64,000 bases of DNA from Dromiciops gliroides (GCF_019393635.1 NC_057866.1:124743897-124807896), one strand, 5' to 3'. Shown: positions 1 to 10,883, counted from the first letter of the stretch. Numbers and translations: made by a program. The notes: generated by a model from the letters alone, not told the origin.

Positions 1-90
1 AGGAGGAGGAGGAGGAGGAGGAGGAGGAGGAGGAGGAGGAGAAGGAGAAGGAGGAGGAGAAGGAGAAGGAGAAGGAGGAGGAGAAGAAGA
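1..90. repeat. GGA/GAA purine microsatellite
   Basis: A pure purine strand of GGA repeats degrading to GAAGGA. It abuts an L1 3' end and probably grew from the G/A-rich part of the L1 3' UTR, which other copies in this window also show. It continues off the left edge. Confidence 0.9.
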
Positions 91-165
91 AATGTGGAAA
101 GCTATCTTACATGTAATGGAAAAATGAAATAAAATACTATTTTTAAAAATAAACAAGCAAAAAAA
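91..165 (+). mobile_element. L1 3' terminus
   Basis: The stretch with AGCTATCTTACATGTAATGG followed by AAAATGAAATAAAATACTA matches the 3' end of the other marsupial L1 copies here (for example 3870-3925). Only the last 60 or so bases and an A-rich tail remain. Confidence 0.75.
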
Positions 166-1345
166 TAAATATTTGTTGAACTGAATTGAATTTACTGTTT
201 GGGGTTCCCAGCCCCAAATGCCAAGTCTCTACTTCCAAACCCTACTATCTGCTTATCCAGCCTGATAGCTTAGCTGAAAAGAAAGGGAAATAAGCTTAGG
301 CAGCATTAACCTTTATCTCAGGGATGAGGGCCTTTTGCTAATGGGTCAATCTGCATGAACCCCTGAAAAAGTTGACCAGAGAGAACCTGGAGTGTAGGGA
401 GGAAAAGGGGGAGGGAAAATGGAGACACATGGGCCTGATGACATTTGTGAACCCTTCCTTTAGGTGCTTGTCTTTCCCACACTTTCCCCACTCTCTGTTG
501 ACTTTTAAGTTCAAAGTCAAGCTAGCAAATCTGTTTTGTCAGATGGAGAGCCCACTGCTAATGGCTCTGAGAGGGTCTCGGAGAGCATCGCACTGTTTCG
601 CCTTGCTCAGAGAAAAAGGGGACCTGCTGCTTTCCAGGGACACTGGCTGCTTTGTGCTTTCCATTTATTTATCCAATACTGGAGCGCCGTGAGCTGGAAC
701 ATGGAAAACCTTTCCCAACACAGAGAGCTCAGAGCCAGGCAGGATTCTGATGGGGGCCACAAATCAGCAGATGCCTTTGGCAGATTCAATATTCCCATGG
801 CAAGGCCAACTAAACAGTCATTACATTTTATAGGTGCCTGCTTTGCTTTTATTCCTCTTCCTCGATCTATCAGCAGGGCCCATGAGTGGTAAAACTATGG
901 CAGGTCCAACATGAGTGGGCCTGGGGCCCAGTCCTACTGGCTCTGATGTGTAGGGAGTCCCTTTAAGGAGAAATATGGTAACTGGCTGGCCTGTGATTGT
1001 GTTTCCTGGAGGAACCCCTGGGATGCTGCATTTGGGATACTATTAGCAGCCATGTGGCAGTCATGCCCTGCTGGGAATGCTGATGATTGAAATGTGTTCA
1101 AACAGTGGTCAGGGGAGAGGTGTGAGGATGAAAAGGAAAGAGATAAGTCTTCCATCAAAATGCCTTTGTTTCTTTTAAATATCTCTCCAGATAGTATGTC
1201 AGGCACAATTTAACGACTCCAACTAGGGAGTAGTTTAGGTTCTGTTCCCAGCTTTCCTCATAGTCGAACACTGTGAACTGGCTCTTTTCCCTTGGATATT
1301 TCATACCCTGAAGTCTATCTCCAATTACAATAAATGAGCTGTTGT
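166..1345. other. Unrecognised single-copy-looking DNA
   Basis: I see no repeat, exon or RNA gene here. Short open frames exist on both strands but lack family resemblance and overlap each other. Confidence 0.5.
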
Positions 1346-1349
1346 GTAT

Positions 1350-1760
1350 GAGAACAGTCTGGCCGACTGGCTAGAGCCCCAAACAGGAACTCAAGAAGAT
1401 CTGGGTTCAAATATCATCTCTAACTCTTGCAAGTTTTATGACCAGGGGCAAGTCATTTACCCTCATTGACTCTCAGTTTCCTCATCTGTTAAAAAAAGAT
1501 GGGGGGGGGGCGGCTAGATGGCACAGTGGATAAAGCACCGGCCCTGAATTCAGGAGTACCTGAGTTCAAATCCGGCCTCAGACACTTGACACTTACTAGC
1601 TGTGTGACCCTGGGCAAGTCACTTAACCCCCATTGCCCCGCAAAAAAAAAAAAAAATGGGGGGGGGAATATATAATACCTGTAAGGTCCTAAGGTGTTTG
1701 TGAGGTTCAGAAGAGATAACCTATAAAGTGCTTTATAGAATTTAAAGTGATAGGTCGATG
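1350..1760 (+). repeat. MIR-like SINE split by a younger SINE
   Basis: Left part 1350-1500 has the MIR core (TCTGGGTTCAAAT, GCAAGTCATTTACC, CAGTTTCCTCATCTGTTAAA). The right part 1665-1760 resumes with the MIR tail (GTGAGGTTCAGAAGAGATAA, AAAGTGCTTTATAGAA). A tRNA-derived SINE sits between, so the MIR is older. Confidence 0.75.
1509..1656 (+). mobile_element. tRNA-derived marsupial SINE
   Basis: Starts GGGGCGGCTAGATGGCACAG, has GAGTTCAAATCC as a B-box-like motif and ends CCCCATTGCCCCGC plus A14. Flanks carry AAAGATGGGGGGG / AAAAATGGGGGGG, consistent with a TSD. Confidence 0.9.
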
Positions 1761-2249
1761 CCAGCCACCAGTCATCAGATTGCCCTCAAGTGTCAAATGC
1801 TTACATATGCAAGGTAGTATGAGGTATTTTGTTCATGCTTTAAAAAAAGCAACTTCAAAGTGCTTTAAGGGAAAACAAATTTTCCAGTGCCTAAAGTAAC
1901 TCTGGAGCCTAACTATTCTAACATCTTTCATTGTCTGGATGGTTTTCTCTCTTCTTGAAAGGATAGCAGTACTGCTTATGATTTGTAAGTTTCTGTTCCT
2001 TCCAATGAGATAATTATTTTGAAAGCAAGAAAGCCATCCAGCATCTGTACTCTATCCAAATCAAACTCATTCAAAGAAAACTCTCAAATGCCAAATAAGC
2101 ATCATTGTATTTAATAGCTTTGACGATACTACTATAATGACAGCCTTTCACAGTGGTATCATTGGATGTCCAGAATGGTATCAGAATGCCAAGAAACATT
2201 ATATATCCCAAAAATGGGAACTAGAACACCTGCATTGCCTACCTTGAGA

Positions 2250-2480
2250 CAACATAGGGTACTGCACTCAAAGTCAGGAAGATCTACTTTCAGATGCCAT
2301 CTCTGACACCTACTAGCTATATGACCACCAACCAGTCCCTCTGAGATTCACTTTCCCGTCTGCAAAACAGGAATAATAATGTTGATGGTACCCATCTCAT
2401 GGGATTATTGTGAGGCTCAACTGACAATGTACTTAAAGTACTTTGCAAACTTGAAAGTGCCCTATAGATTGTTACTAAAA
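2250..2480 (+). repeat. MIR-like SINE
   Basis: Shows GGAAGATCTACTTTCAGATG, CCTACTAGCTATATGACC, CTGCAAAACAGGAATAATAA and GGGATTATTGTGAGGCTCAA in the MIR order, ending in the L2-type tail AAAGTACTTTGCAAAC. Strongly diverged, so old. Confidence 0.75.
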
Positions 2481-2504
2481 GAATAAAAATAGGTCACATT
2501 TATT

Positions 2505-2710
2505 AGCCATTATGGTGCAGGGAAAACAGCACAGGAGTGGGAATCAGAAGACCAGGGTTCACATCTTAGTTATTATGCTCACTATCTCTGTGACCATGGA
2601 AATGTCACCTAACCTCTCTAAACCCATTCCTTCATCTGTAAAATGGAGAAAATTATATATATGCTATCTTTTTTCATAGAACTGTTGTGAAGAAAGTCTT
2701 CAAGTGTTAA
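2505..2710 (+). repeat. MIR-like SINE
   Basis: Contains TGGTGCAGGGAAAACAGCAC, GGGTTCACATCTTAG, CCTAACCTCTCT and TCATCTGTAAAATGGAG in MIR order. It directly precedes the mariner-type MITE. Confidence 0.7.
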
Positions 2711-2820
2711 TACAGGGTGTCCCAAAAGTCTCAGTGCCATTATAAACCTGAATAGTTTATGCTATTAAATGTTGATGACTTAATAGCTTAAGACTTCACT
2801 AAGACTTTTGGGACATTGTA
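2711..2820. mobile_element. Palindromic mariner-type MITE
   Basis: About 110 bp flanked by TA. Left end CAGGGTGTCCCAAAAGTCTC, right end AAGACTTTTGGGACATTG: inverted repeats of about 22 bp with few mismatches. A second inverted pair, GCTATTAA / TTAATAGC, lies inside, so the whole element can fold as a hairpin. TA target and the GTGTCCCAAAAGT terminus are typical of Tc1/mariner derivatives. No transposase. Confidence 0.8.
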
Positions 2821-2878
2821 TAAATATGAATTGTCATTATGAATATAGTGATGTGCTATGGATGTATAAGAAATAACC

Positions 2879-3093
2879 GGGGGCAGCTAGGTGGTGCAGT
2901 GGATAAAGCACTGGCCCTGGATTCAGGAGGACCTGAGTTCAAATCCGGCCTCAGACACTTAACACTTACTAGCTGTGTGACCCTGGGCAAGTCACTTAAC
3001 CCCAATTGCCTTGCCAAAAAGAAGAAGAAGAAGAAGAAGAAGAAGAAGAAGAAGAAGAAGAAGAAGAAGAAGAAGAAGAAGAAGAAGAAGAAG
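2879..3093 (+). mobile_element. tRNA-derived SINE with expanded AAG tail
   Basis: SINE body 2879-3012 (GGGGCAGCTAGGTGGTGCAG to CCCCAATTGCC). Its A-rich tail has become an AAG microsatellite of about 25 units (3017-3093), which also gives an artificial poly-lysine reading frame. Confidence 0.9.
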
Positions 3094-3384
3094 CAGCAAC
3101 CAGTTTCAGGCTGAGTCTATGTAATGTCAAATATCTCCCCCTCAAAAAATTGGAAAATTGAGTGTCAGTCATACAGATATTTTATTGAATACACCTTGTT
3201 GGCTCAGTCTTGGATAAACCAAACCTAGTCATTCAGTGACTGAATTTTTCACCTTTTAATAAGATGTTTGAAGTTGTGTGGGCACAACTCAAAGTAAATG
3301 TTTCATTAAAGACACTTAAAAGAAGGAAAACAACTCAATGGATTTGTTTTCTGACTTCCATTTTTGATGAATATTTATCTTATA

Positions 3385-3580
3385 CTTGTCCATGGTGCAG
3401 CAGAAAGAATCTTGGATTGTGAGTCTAAAACCTGACTCTGCCATGTATATGCTACATGCCCTTACACAGGTCCCTTACCTAACCTCTTTTGGCCTCAGTT
3501 TTCTCATCTGTAAAATGAGAATAGGACTAGGTGGCCTCTAGGGTAACTTCTAACTATAAAAGCTGCGATCCTATGAACTT
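3385..3580 (+). repeat. MIR-like SINE
   Basis: CAGAAAGAATCTTGGATTGT, CTACATGCCCTTACACAGG, CCTCAGTTTTCTCATCTGTA and AAATGAGAATAGGACTAGG follow the MIR3-type order. Confidence 0.7.
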
Positions 3581-3612
3581 AAGTTTCCATCATTTGTTAA
3601 GAGTTTGTTATT

Positions 3613-3939
3613 CTTTTGTTTTGGGTGCTATTGGGTTTTTTTTTCTATTTTGAGGTTTTGCATTACTGCTCTGATTTTTTCTCTTATAGCAGGATTAATA
3701 ATGCAGAAATAGGATTGTTATTATGTGTATATATATATGTGTGTATAGATATATATATGTGTGTATATGTATATAGATATAACCTATATCAGATTACCTG
3801 CTGTCTAGGGGAGGGGGGAGGGAGGGGAGGGAGGGAGAAAAATCTGAAATTGTAAAACTTGTATAAACAAAAGTTGAGAACTATCTTTACATGTAATGGA
3901 AAAAATAAAATACCTTATATGTAAAAAAAATTTAAAAAA
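3613..3939 (+). mobile_element. 5'-truncated L1 insertion
   Basis: Carries the L1 3' UTR hallmarks ATAACCTATATCAGATTACC, a G-rich GGGAGGGAGGGAGAAAAAT tract and CTTTACATGTAATGG. Flanked by a perfect 14-bp TSD AAGAGTTTGTTATT at 3599-3612 and 3940-3953. An AT/TG microsatellite (3723-3780) lies inside. Confidence 0.88.
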
Positions 3940-4139
3940 AAGAGTTTGTTATTGAGGAACGGCCATTAAATCCCCTAGCCAGTATAATTTATCTTATATT
4001 GCTCAGAGGAATCTAGAGAAGGGTCTTAGAGAAGCCTTAGAAATGGGAGTGGGAATAGAAAGCATTTTCTCAGGGAAAAAACTTCAATGTGGACTGATTT
4101 TATCTGAATTTACATAGCACTTACAATATAATCTGGTCC

Positions 4140-4320
4140 GTTTCTGTGGTTTAGAATGTTTTATATTCCTTAATTCTTGAACCTGAAATCGTGCTTCTCC
4201 AAGCAGAATGGAAACTTCTTGAAGACAGAGATTCAGTCCTGCTTTTGCACTACTTAGCTTTATTTCTCAGTAGGCAGTCAAAAAAAAAAATTGATTGATT
4301 GATTGACTCATGGCCAGTAT
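4140..4320 (+). repeat. L2-like 3' end and CA microsatellite nearby
   Basis: GAAACTTCTTGAAGACAGAG and the following CTTAGCTTTATTTCTCAGTAGGCAGTC resemble the L2 3' end (..CTTGAGGGCAGGGACT..). A short CA repeat lies further on at 4443-4460. Confidence 0.5.
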
Positions 4321-4518
4321 GATTTTTAAATCTTTCAGATGCTAATCTATGAGTTGTATCCTAAAAGAGCTGAAAGGCCCCTGAACTGTGCTTTTGGTGC
4401 TATTCACTTCTTCATCCTTCTTTAATCTTTATCATGAGAAATACACACACACACACACAATTTCTACCCTAGAGCTTAGAAAGCTATCTCACTGCATGCT
4501 CTTTAAAAATCTCCTTTG

Positions 4519-4668
4519 GGGGGGCAGCTAGGTGGCGCAGTGGATAAGGCACTAGCCCTGGATTCAGGAGGACCTGAGTTCAAATCCAGCCTCAGATACT
4601 TGACACTTACTAGCTGTGTGACCCTGGGCAAGTCACTTAACCCTCATTGCCCCACAAAAAAATAAAAT
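4519..4668 (+). mobile_element. tRNA-derived SINE
   Basis: Full head-to-tail copy flanked by a perfect TSD AAAATCTCCTTTG (4506-4518 and 4669-4681). Confidence 0.93.
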
Positions 4669-4689
4669 AAAATCTCCTTTGACTTCAGT

Positions 4690-5320
4690 TCTGTTGTGAT
4701 AAATGAATGACTTGGGATTGCAGAGACAAACTTGGGTTTGTAGTTAGTTCCCTTTGGGGGTACATGACTGTTGTCCAACCAAAATGAGGTTGTTGGGTTT
4801 TCTCCCTTGATAACTCGGAACTGCTAGATTCCAAATAAGCCTCTATGCCTTTGACAAACAAGTAAATAAATGTCATTTGGTTTGGGATACAACTTTGCTA
4901 ATTCAAACAAGCAAAGAAGGAAAAAACCCAACCTTTTGGAGGAATCTACAGGAAAGAAATAATTTAAGATAATATTTTAGCCATAGTCCAATGTGGAAAG
5001 ACTGTCATGTTGATTTTTTTTAAGTGATCTAATTATCAAAACAGAATAAGTCTATAAATATTTCATGAGATTATTAAACCAGTGCAGGATATATTTTTAG
5101 TATAGGACCAGGAAAATGCCCTTTTTATTACTAGCAATATTTCTCATTAGTTGCAAATGTCCCAGTAATATACTTTACTCAAATATTCAAATAAGTCACT
5201 GATTAATATGCCCCTTCTAATGAAGCAGCACTAAGCAACACCACAAAAACTAAACTGATTCTATTTGAACAGAAGGGTATGGTTTTTAGAACCCTTCCTT
5301 TTTATATGTTACATGAAGAA
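4690..5320. other. Unrecognised AT-rich DNA
   Basis: No repeat or gene recognised; no long sensible reading frame. Confidence 0.45.
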
Positions 5321-5324
5321 CATG

Positions 5325-5565
5325 ATTAGAGGCCGTAGGATGTGATTCAGGGAGATCTGAACTGGGAGTCAGAAAAGCCGACTTCAGATCCAGCATCTGA
5401 CAGTCTCTGTGACCCGGGACAAGTCATTTAATCTCTTTGAGGTTCAGTTTCATTATCTGTAGGATGGGAATAATAACCCTAGTAATCCCTATCTGATACG
5501 GTTACTTTGAGACTCAAAAGCGATCTTGTGTAGGAAATACTATATCTTTTCTTATTTATCAATAA
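5325..5565 (+). repeat. MIR-like SINE
   Basis: GTGATTCAGGGAGATCTGAA, CAGATCCAGCATCTGACAGT, ACAAGTCATTTAATCTCTTT and TCATTATCTGTAGGATGGGA appear in MIR order. Confidence 0.7.
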
Positions 5566-6240
5566 TGTGGGGAGGTTTTATCAAGTCACTGGGACGAAAG
5601 CAGTCTTTCAGATTTGGGGTGACCAATTGTGGATTGGAAATCTCCAACACATGCCGCTTTCCCTCCAACATTCACTTTTCTCCCTAGGAATTCAAACTGA
5701 GAAGGGCATGGGGGCGGGGACTGTTCTCAAACTATCCAGGACACGCTCTGCTTTGTATCCATTTTAATGGATTGTACAAAACAATCGATATTTAAGTGGT
5801 TTTTTAAAGGCAAATTAGTTACTCTTTTCTGAGCTAAAATGTTTACGTTCATCAAAATAAAGATGTTTCAAGGATGTTTAAACTGAGGAGACATCAGAGC
5901 CCTGCGGAGGAGACCACAGTAAATCCAGCTCCGGGCTGGTGTTTATTCAATCCCCGTTTATTCCCTTTTTCTTACCTCAGATCCATTCTTTCAGAGAAGA
6001 AGCCGCAGATACCCGTAATGGCCAAAAGAGGGCACTGTTTGCTACCTCTTTTAAGCCCATTCCCTAAGCTTTGCCCTTTATTGCAGGGGAGGGGAAAACA
6101 TCAGAGTTCCCCTGCATTTCATAACACAGGAAATGGAACTTATGTGCTCTGGACTAGATTAGATACCGAGCTCCCCGGTTACCACAAAATAGCAATGAGT
6201 TTTTAAATGCCACATTTCTTTAGAGGAAAACCACGGACAA
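5566..6240. other. Unrecognised DNA with one CTCF-like motif
   Basis: Higher GC and a few CpGs compared with neighbours. CCAAAAGAGGGCACT at 6022-6036 fits most positions of the CTCF core consensus. No exon seen. Confidence 0.3.
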
Positions 6241-6250
6241 AGGGTTATCA

Positions 6251-6480
<230 letters not shown>

Positions 6481-7034
6481 TCTCTCTCCTTTCATCATTT
6501 TGGCTAAATCCTCTTGTAGGACAAGAAAAAGAAGGGTTATAAGTTTAAAATTCTACTCTATGTGTCCTCAGATTCCTTTACCAGCAAAAGGATCCAGATT
6601 TTTCTCTTTGATGTGTGGATGGTGCTTCCAGGGACTTTGAAATGCATCATAGAGATTTCACAAAACAAGGTCCTAATAATCAGTAAGCATTGATTAAGCA
6701 CCTTTTGTTTGCCCAATGCTGATTGGGATGCAAAGACAAAAAAGAAATAGTCTCTGCCTTTAAGGAGTTTAGCTACATTTCCAAATATATTCAAAATAAA
6801 AACATAAATAGAAGAGAATTCAGGGTGTGAGTACTGGCAGCTGAACTAAACCTATCCTGGCTTGGATCAAAACAAGCTCGACCTGACCCTTCAGGTTACT
6901 GCTATATAGCCTAGTGAGTGAATGCAGACTTAAGAACTTGGTACCCACCTGGACAGATTTCTCCCCTCCACTCCTGCCCCCAGGAATCCAATTTCAAGGA
7001 GGTGCTCCATATGTTCTTAACTTCATGAATCTTC

Positions 7035-7180
7035 ACAGGATCAAACATTTAGAGCTGGAAGGAGCCTCAGAGCTCATTGAGTGCAATCTGTTGAGTTCCT
7101 GCCCCCCCCCAAAGATGCTGATACCCAGAGAAGTTAAGGGACTTGCTTATTATATGGAAGCATTGCAGTAATGGGCTTGG
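7035..7180 (+). repeat. MIR-family (THER1-like) fragment
   Basis: ACATTTAGAGCTGGAAGGAG, CCTCAGAGCTCATTGAGTGC and CAGAGAAGTTAAGGGACTTG match the old marsupial repeat that begins with TAGAGCTGGAAGGGACCT; similar copies lie at 10436, 14455 and 22905. Confidence 0.65.
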
Positions 7181-7299
7181 ATAACTGACTTAGATTTTTA
7201 TGCAGTAAACCTTCCAAAATGATAACATTTTAAAATAGAAAGAAACCCTGGGGATACAGCCTCCTCTTTTCAGGGCACTCAAGTCACATTGGCCCAGCC

Positions 7300-7480
7300 G
7301 AAAGAATTCAGCCCTTCACAGCATGGAACCATGGGCTCATCCCATCATTGACTAACCATTTGACCTCATGCAAGTTACTTAATCTTTCTGAGTCTCAGAA
7401 AACTGGGAAAAGAAAGAGTTGGGCTGGATCATCGATGTCCCTTCCAACTCTATCTATAATACTCTATCAGCTTGCCCCCA
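7300..7480 (+). repeat. MIR-like fragment
   Basis: CATGCAAGTTACTTAATCTT, TCTGAGTCTCAG and GGGCTGGATCATCGATGTCC CTTCCAACTC follow the MIR3-type order. Confidence 0.6.
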
Positions 7481-7978
7481 GGATACTACCTAATGAAGTC
7501 TTCTAGTCTTTTGTTAAACTCTGTTGGGTAGCCTTGAAGGGTTGAGTTGGGTCCAACTGCTTAGTATTAGTGTACCTTGCTTTAAGGAAATCCAGTATGT
7601 GAACATTTAGATTCCCATCTTCCTCCCAAAGGTTAAACTTGAGGGGGTAAAGGAATGATTGCTTCCTTTACAGAAAGGAGTCTTGACTTTAAAAAATCAT
7701 TCTACACTGAGCTCTTTTAGTACCTTTAAAACAGGACAAAAAGGACACAATTAAAAGAAAATAACTACAGAAAACTTGAGAACTCTGATTAATGCAATGA
7801 CGAATAATGACTTCAGAAGATTGATGATGAAGCATGGTTTCCACCTCTTGGTAAAAAGCTAATAAACTAGATAAACAGAATGAGGCACACATTTTCAGCA
7901 GTGGCCAGTGTGTGTCTGCTTGACCATACTTATGTTCTTGCAAGGGAGAGATTTTTTTTTTTTAGAAGTGGTGAATAG

Positions 7979-8490
7979 CTCTTTTTCGCTGCCTGATTGT
8001 CGCTATCATGGGTGGCATGTGTGCTCCTGGGAAGGGCCTGTCCCAGTTGGCTTTGCTGTACCTCCACAGCATGCCCACATGTCTGAAGCTTACCTCCAAT
8101 GTGAAGGAACAGATCTACAAGCTGGCCAAGAAGGGCCTGATGCCCTCACAGATAGGTGTGATCCTGAGGGATTCTCATGGTGTGGCCCAAGTGCACTTTG
8201 TAATTAGCAACAAAATTTTGAGAATTCTAAAGTCCAAGGGACTTGCCTCTGTTCTTCCTGAAGATCTTTACCACTTGATCAAGAAAGCTGTTGCTGTTCG
8301 AAACCATTTTGAGAGAAACAGAAAAGATAATGATTCTAAATTCTGTATGGTTCTCAATGACAGCTGTTACTACAAGAATAAGAGAGTGTTCCCACCCAAT
8401 TGGAAATACGAATCATCCATAGCCTCTGCTCTGGTGGCATAAATTTTGGTTTATGTACTAAAATAACAAAATCACATCTAGATAAAAAAA
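7979..8490 (+). pseudogene. RPS13: Processed RPS13 retrocopy
   Basis: An uninterrupted frame from ATG 8008 to TAA 8440-8442 encodes 144 residues clearly homologous to ribosomal protein S13 of the small subunit (normal length 151): [46 protein letters not shown] and PPNWKYESS are all readable. There is no intron, a short 5' UTR remnant (CTTTTTCGCTGCC..), a 3' UTR with an AATAA-like signal and a short A tail, and a flanking repeat AGAAGTGGTGAATA / AGAAGTGGGGAATA (7964-7977 and 8490-8503). These mark L1-mediated retroposition. Two in-frame losses (one residue in the KLTSDDVKEQ region; about six residues before YYK, where IHRLAR normally stands) and many substitutions at conserved basic positions (MGGMC for MGRMH) argue against function. 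No promoter is evident. Family and retroposition are well supported; absence of function is inferred. Confidence 0.93.
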
Positions 8491-8535
8491 GAAGTGGGGA
8501 ATAAGAGAAGAGAGAATGTATAGATATTGTTAATG

Positions 8536-8668
8536 ATGTGAAAAGAAGAGAAGAGAAGAGAAGAGAAGAGAAGAGAAGAGAAGAGAAGAGAAGAGAAGAG
8601 AAGAGAAGAGAAGAGAAGAGAAGAGAAGAGAAGAGAAGAGAAGAGAAGAGAAGAGAAGAGAAGAGAAG
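8536..8668. repeat. AAGAG pentanucleotide microsatellite
   Basis: About 26 near-perfect AGAAG units lying 45 bp downstream of the RPS13 retrocopy tail. Purine on the plus strand throughout. It generates long repeated open frames in several phases that are not genes. Confidence 0.96.
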
Positions 8669-8924
8669 ATCCAAAGAAAGTTCAGAAGGGGATACAAGGA
8701 GGGCAGTTTTAGTCCTACTATGGCAAATTTAATACACATTTTAAAACAAATTGTACTAATAGTAGTTCAAAGTTTCATAGAGAATCTTTTCTTTTTCTTT
8801 TTGTATGTTGAAATGTACTTCTTTGTTGATGTTTAAGTTTATATTTTTAAAAAATTTAACTGGATATTTAGAAATAATAAATTTACATGGACTTCAAAAC
8901 TGAAGGAAATTGCCTCAGGAATAT

Positions 8925-10200
8925 GTAATTAGCCCTGTGTTTTTTATCATTTTTGTCAACGACTTAGATGGCTAAAATGTGACACAAAATCAGAAAGGAC
9001 ACCAACACATCCCCTAAAAGAATTGTATCTAAAAAGGTCTCAACATGTTAAGGAGATAGGCTAAATTGATGGAATTTAATAAGGGTAGAAAAGTAGGTGT
9101 GGATCACAAAGCCAGTATGACTTCATGATGGACAGGTCATGTTAGACTAATTTTATTTTCTTTTGTGACAGGGTTACTAGACTACATCAAGAGAATACTG
9201 TCCAAAGGATTTGTCTAGATTTTAGCAAAATATTTCACAAACTCTTGTGATATTCTTGTGAACAAGAGGGAAAGATATGAGCTAGGCATTCATGAAATTA
9301 GATGGAATTAAAACTAATTCAATGATTAGAATAGAACAATAGTCATTGGCAGTTCAATGCCAAGTTGGAAGAAGCCCTCCACAGCAGAGCTCCAGGGAAT
9401 CTGTGCTTGGAGCTGGGCTTACTTTTTTTTTTTTTTTTTACATTTTTATCAATGGATTCATAAAGGCAAGGATGGAATGCTTACCAAATCTAGAGATGGC
9501 ACAAAGTTGGCACAAAGCTGGCAGTGGTTATCAGGTTAGCTAAGAGAAGCAGGATCAAAAATTATCTTGACAGGAACAATGAGCCATATCTAATGAGATT
9601 TAACAGGGATAAATAATTTTAATTGGGATAAATGTAAAGTGTTATACTTAGAAGTTCAAAAAGTTGACTTCACAACTTCAGTATGGAGGATTTGACTAGG
9701 GAAAAGTACATCTGGAACAAAGATCTGGAGGGTTTAGTGGAATATCAGGTTAATATAAGTCCATAGTATGATATGGCAGCCAAAAAAACCCAAAAAGCTA
9801 ATTTGATCTTTCTTTGCATTAAGGGAGGTAAAGTATCCAGGACAAGGGAGGTGATAATTCCCACTATAGTGTTCCAATCAGGCTACATATGGAGTGTGTG
9901 TTCATTTCTAGGTGGCACATTTTAGCAAGGACTTTGAGTGTGTTGGCCATTTAGTATGTCAAGATGGTAAAGGGACTTGATATCATGACATTTGGGCATT
10001 GATTAAAGGAATTTTAGATGATTAATCTGATAGATGTGTTCAAATATGGAAGAGGAATTATACTTTTTCTACTTGATTCCAGGGGGCAGAACTGGAAGTG
10101 AAGAGTAGAAGTTTCAGAGAGGTAGGCTTTGACTCAGTTTAAAGAAAACCTTTAAACATAGTTATCTAAAAATGGAGTGAGCTACCTTAGAAGTAGGGAG
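8925..10200 (+). mobile_element. L3/CR1-like LINE, degraded reverse transcriptase region
   Basis: Conceptual translation shows CR1/L3 landmarks despite breaks: SQYDFMMD..C..NFIFF..VTRL (9105-9180; consensus QHGF.KG.SCLTNL), ICLDFSKIFH (9210-9240; consensus YLDFSKAFD), FYIFINGFIKARME (9430-9480; consensus FNIFINDLDKGM), and downstream DNA matching the L3 3' half (GGCAGCCAAAAAAACCC, AGGGAGGTGATAATTCCCAC, CTGATAGATGTGTTCAAATA, GGGGGCAGAACTGGAAG). At 8945-8985 VFFIIFVNDLDG appears upstream of its expected place, so a second fragment or rearrangement is present. Old and inactive. Confidence 0.75.
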
Positions 10201-10203
10201 CTC

Positions 10204-10342
10204 AGGGGCAGCTAGGTGGTGCAGTGGATAAAGCACTAGTCCTGGATTCAGCAGACCTGAGTTCAAATCCCACCTCAGACACTTGACACTAGCTGTGTGA
10301 CCCTGGGCAAGTCACTTAACCTTCATTGCCCTGGCGGGGGGA
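10204..10342 (+). mobile_element. tRNA-derived SINE inside the L3 remnant
   Basis: SINE with TSD GAAGTAGGGAGCTC / GAAGTAGGGTGCTC. The L3-like sequence resumes after it with CCCCATCACTGGAAAGCAGAG (consensus ..TTCCCCATCACTGGAGG..). Confidence 0.88.
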
Positions 10343-10435
10343 AGAAGTAGGGTGCTCCCCATCACTGGAAAGCAGAGGGGGATTCCTCCCCCCATACATA
10401 CCTTTGACTCTTGGGGATATTTTAGAAGGGATTCT

Positions 10436-10680
10436 TAGAGTCATAAATCCAGCTGGAAGGGCCTTCAGAGATCATCCAGTCCAACCTCCGCCTTCTATAA
10501 GTGATGAGACTGAAGCCCAGGGAGATCAGGTCACTTGCCCAAAGCACCAGAGACATGATTTGAACACATGTCCCAAAGCCAATGCCCTTTCCACTGGACC
10601 ACGTTAGAGGTGTGGGGTGGAATTGGACCAGACAGCCCCTGAAGTCTCTTCAAACACTGAAATTCTGTGACTGCATGACT
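10436..10680 (+). repeat. MIR-family (THER1-like) element and L3 tail
   Basis: CATAAATCCAGCTGGAAGGG, CATCCAGTCCAACCTCCG, GACTGAAGCCCAGGGAGATC and ATGATTTGAACACATGTCC are the old SINE. The last part, GACAGCCCCTGAAGTCTCTT to AAATTCTGTGACTGCATGAC, looks like the L3 3' end. Confidence 0.65.
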
Positions 10681-10883
10681 TCAAAGGTCCTTCTACTTTT
10701 AAATCCAATGAACACATAGCTTTTCAGGAGGACTCTGGGATAAGTGAGGTGCTTTAGAAGCTCATGATATTTCATAAAAGGAGAAATTAAAAAGTTATTT
10801 GAATAGAAGATTGCCTCAGTAACTGGAACCAGTGTTACTGGATTCTCTGCTCTCTTCCCCCCTTCACAATTAATGCTCTAAAC

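Noticed and set aside
2879-3015. Active tRNA gene suggested by the B-box-like GAGTTCAAATCC
   Set aside because: The motif belongs to the SINE head; no cloverleaf with a proper anticodon arm and acceptor stem is formed.
8354-8739. Repeated SSLLF / REEKR reading frames
   Set aside because: Microsatellite artefact overlapping the RPS13 retrocopy in other phases.
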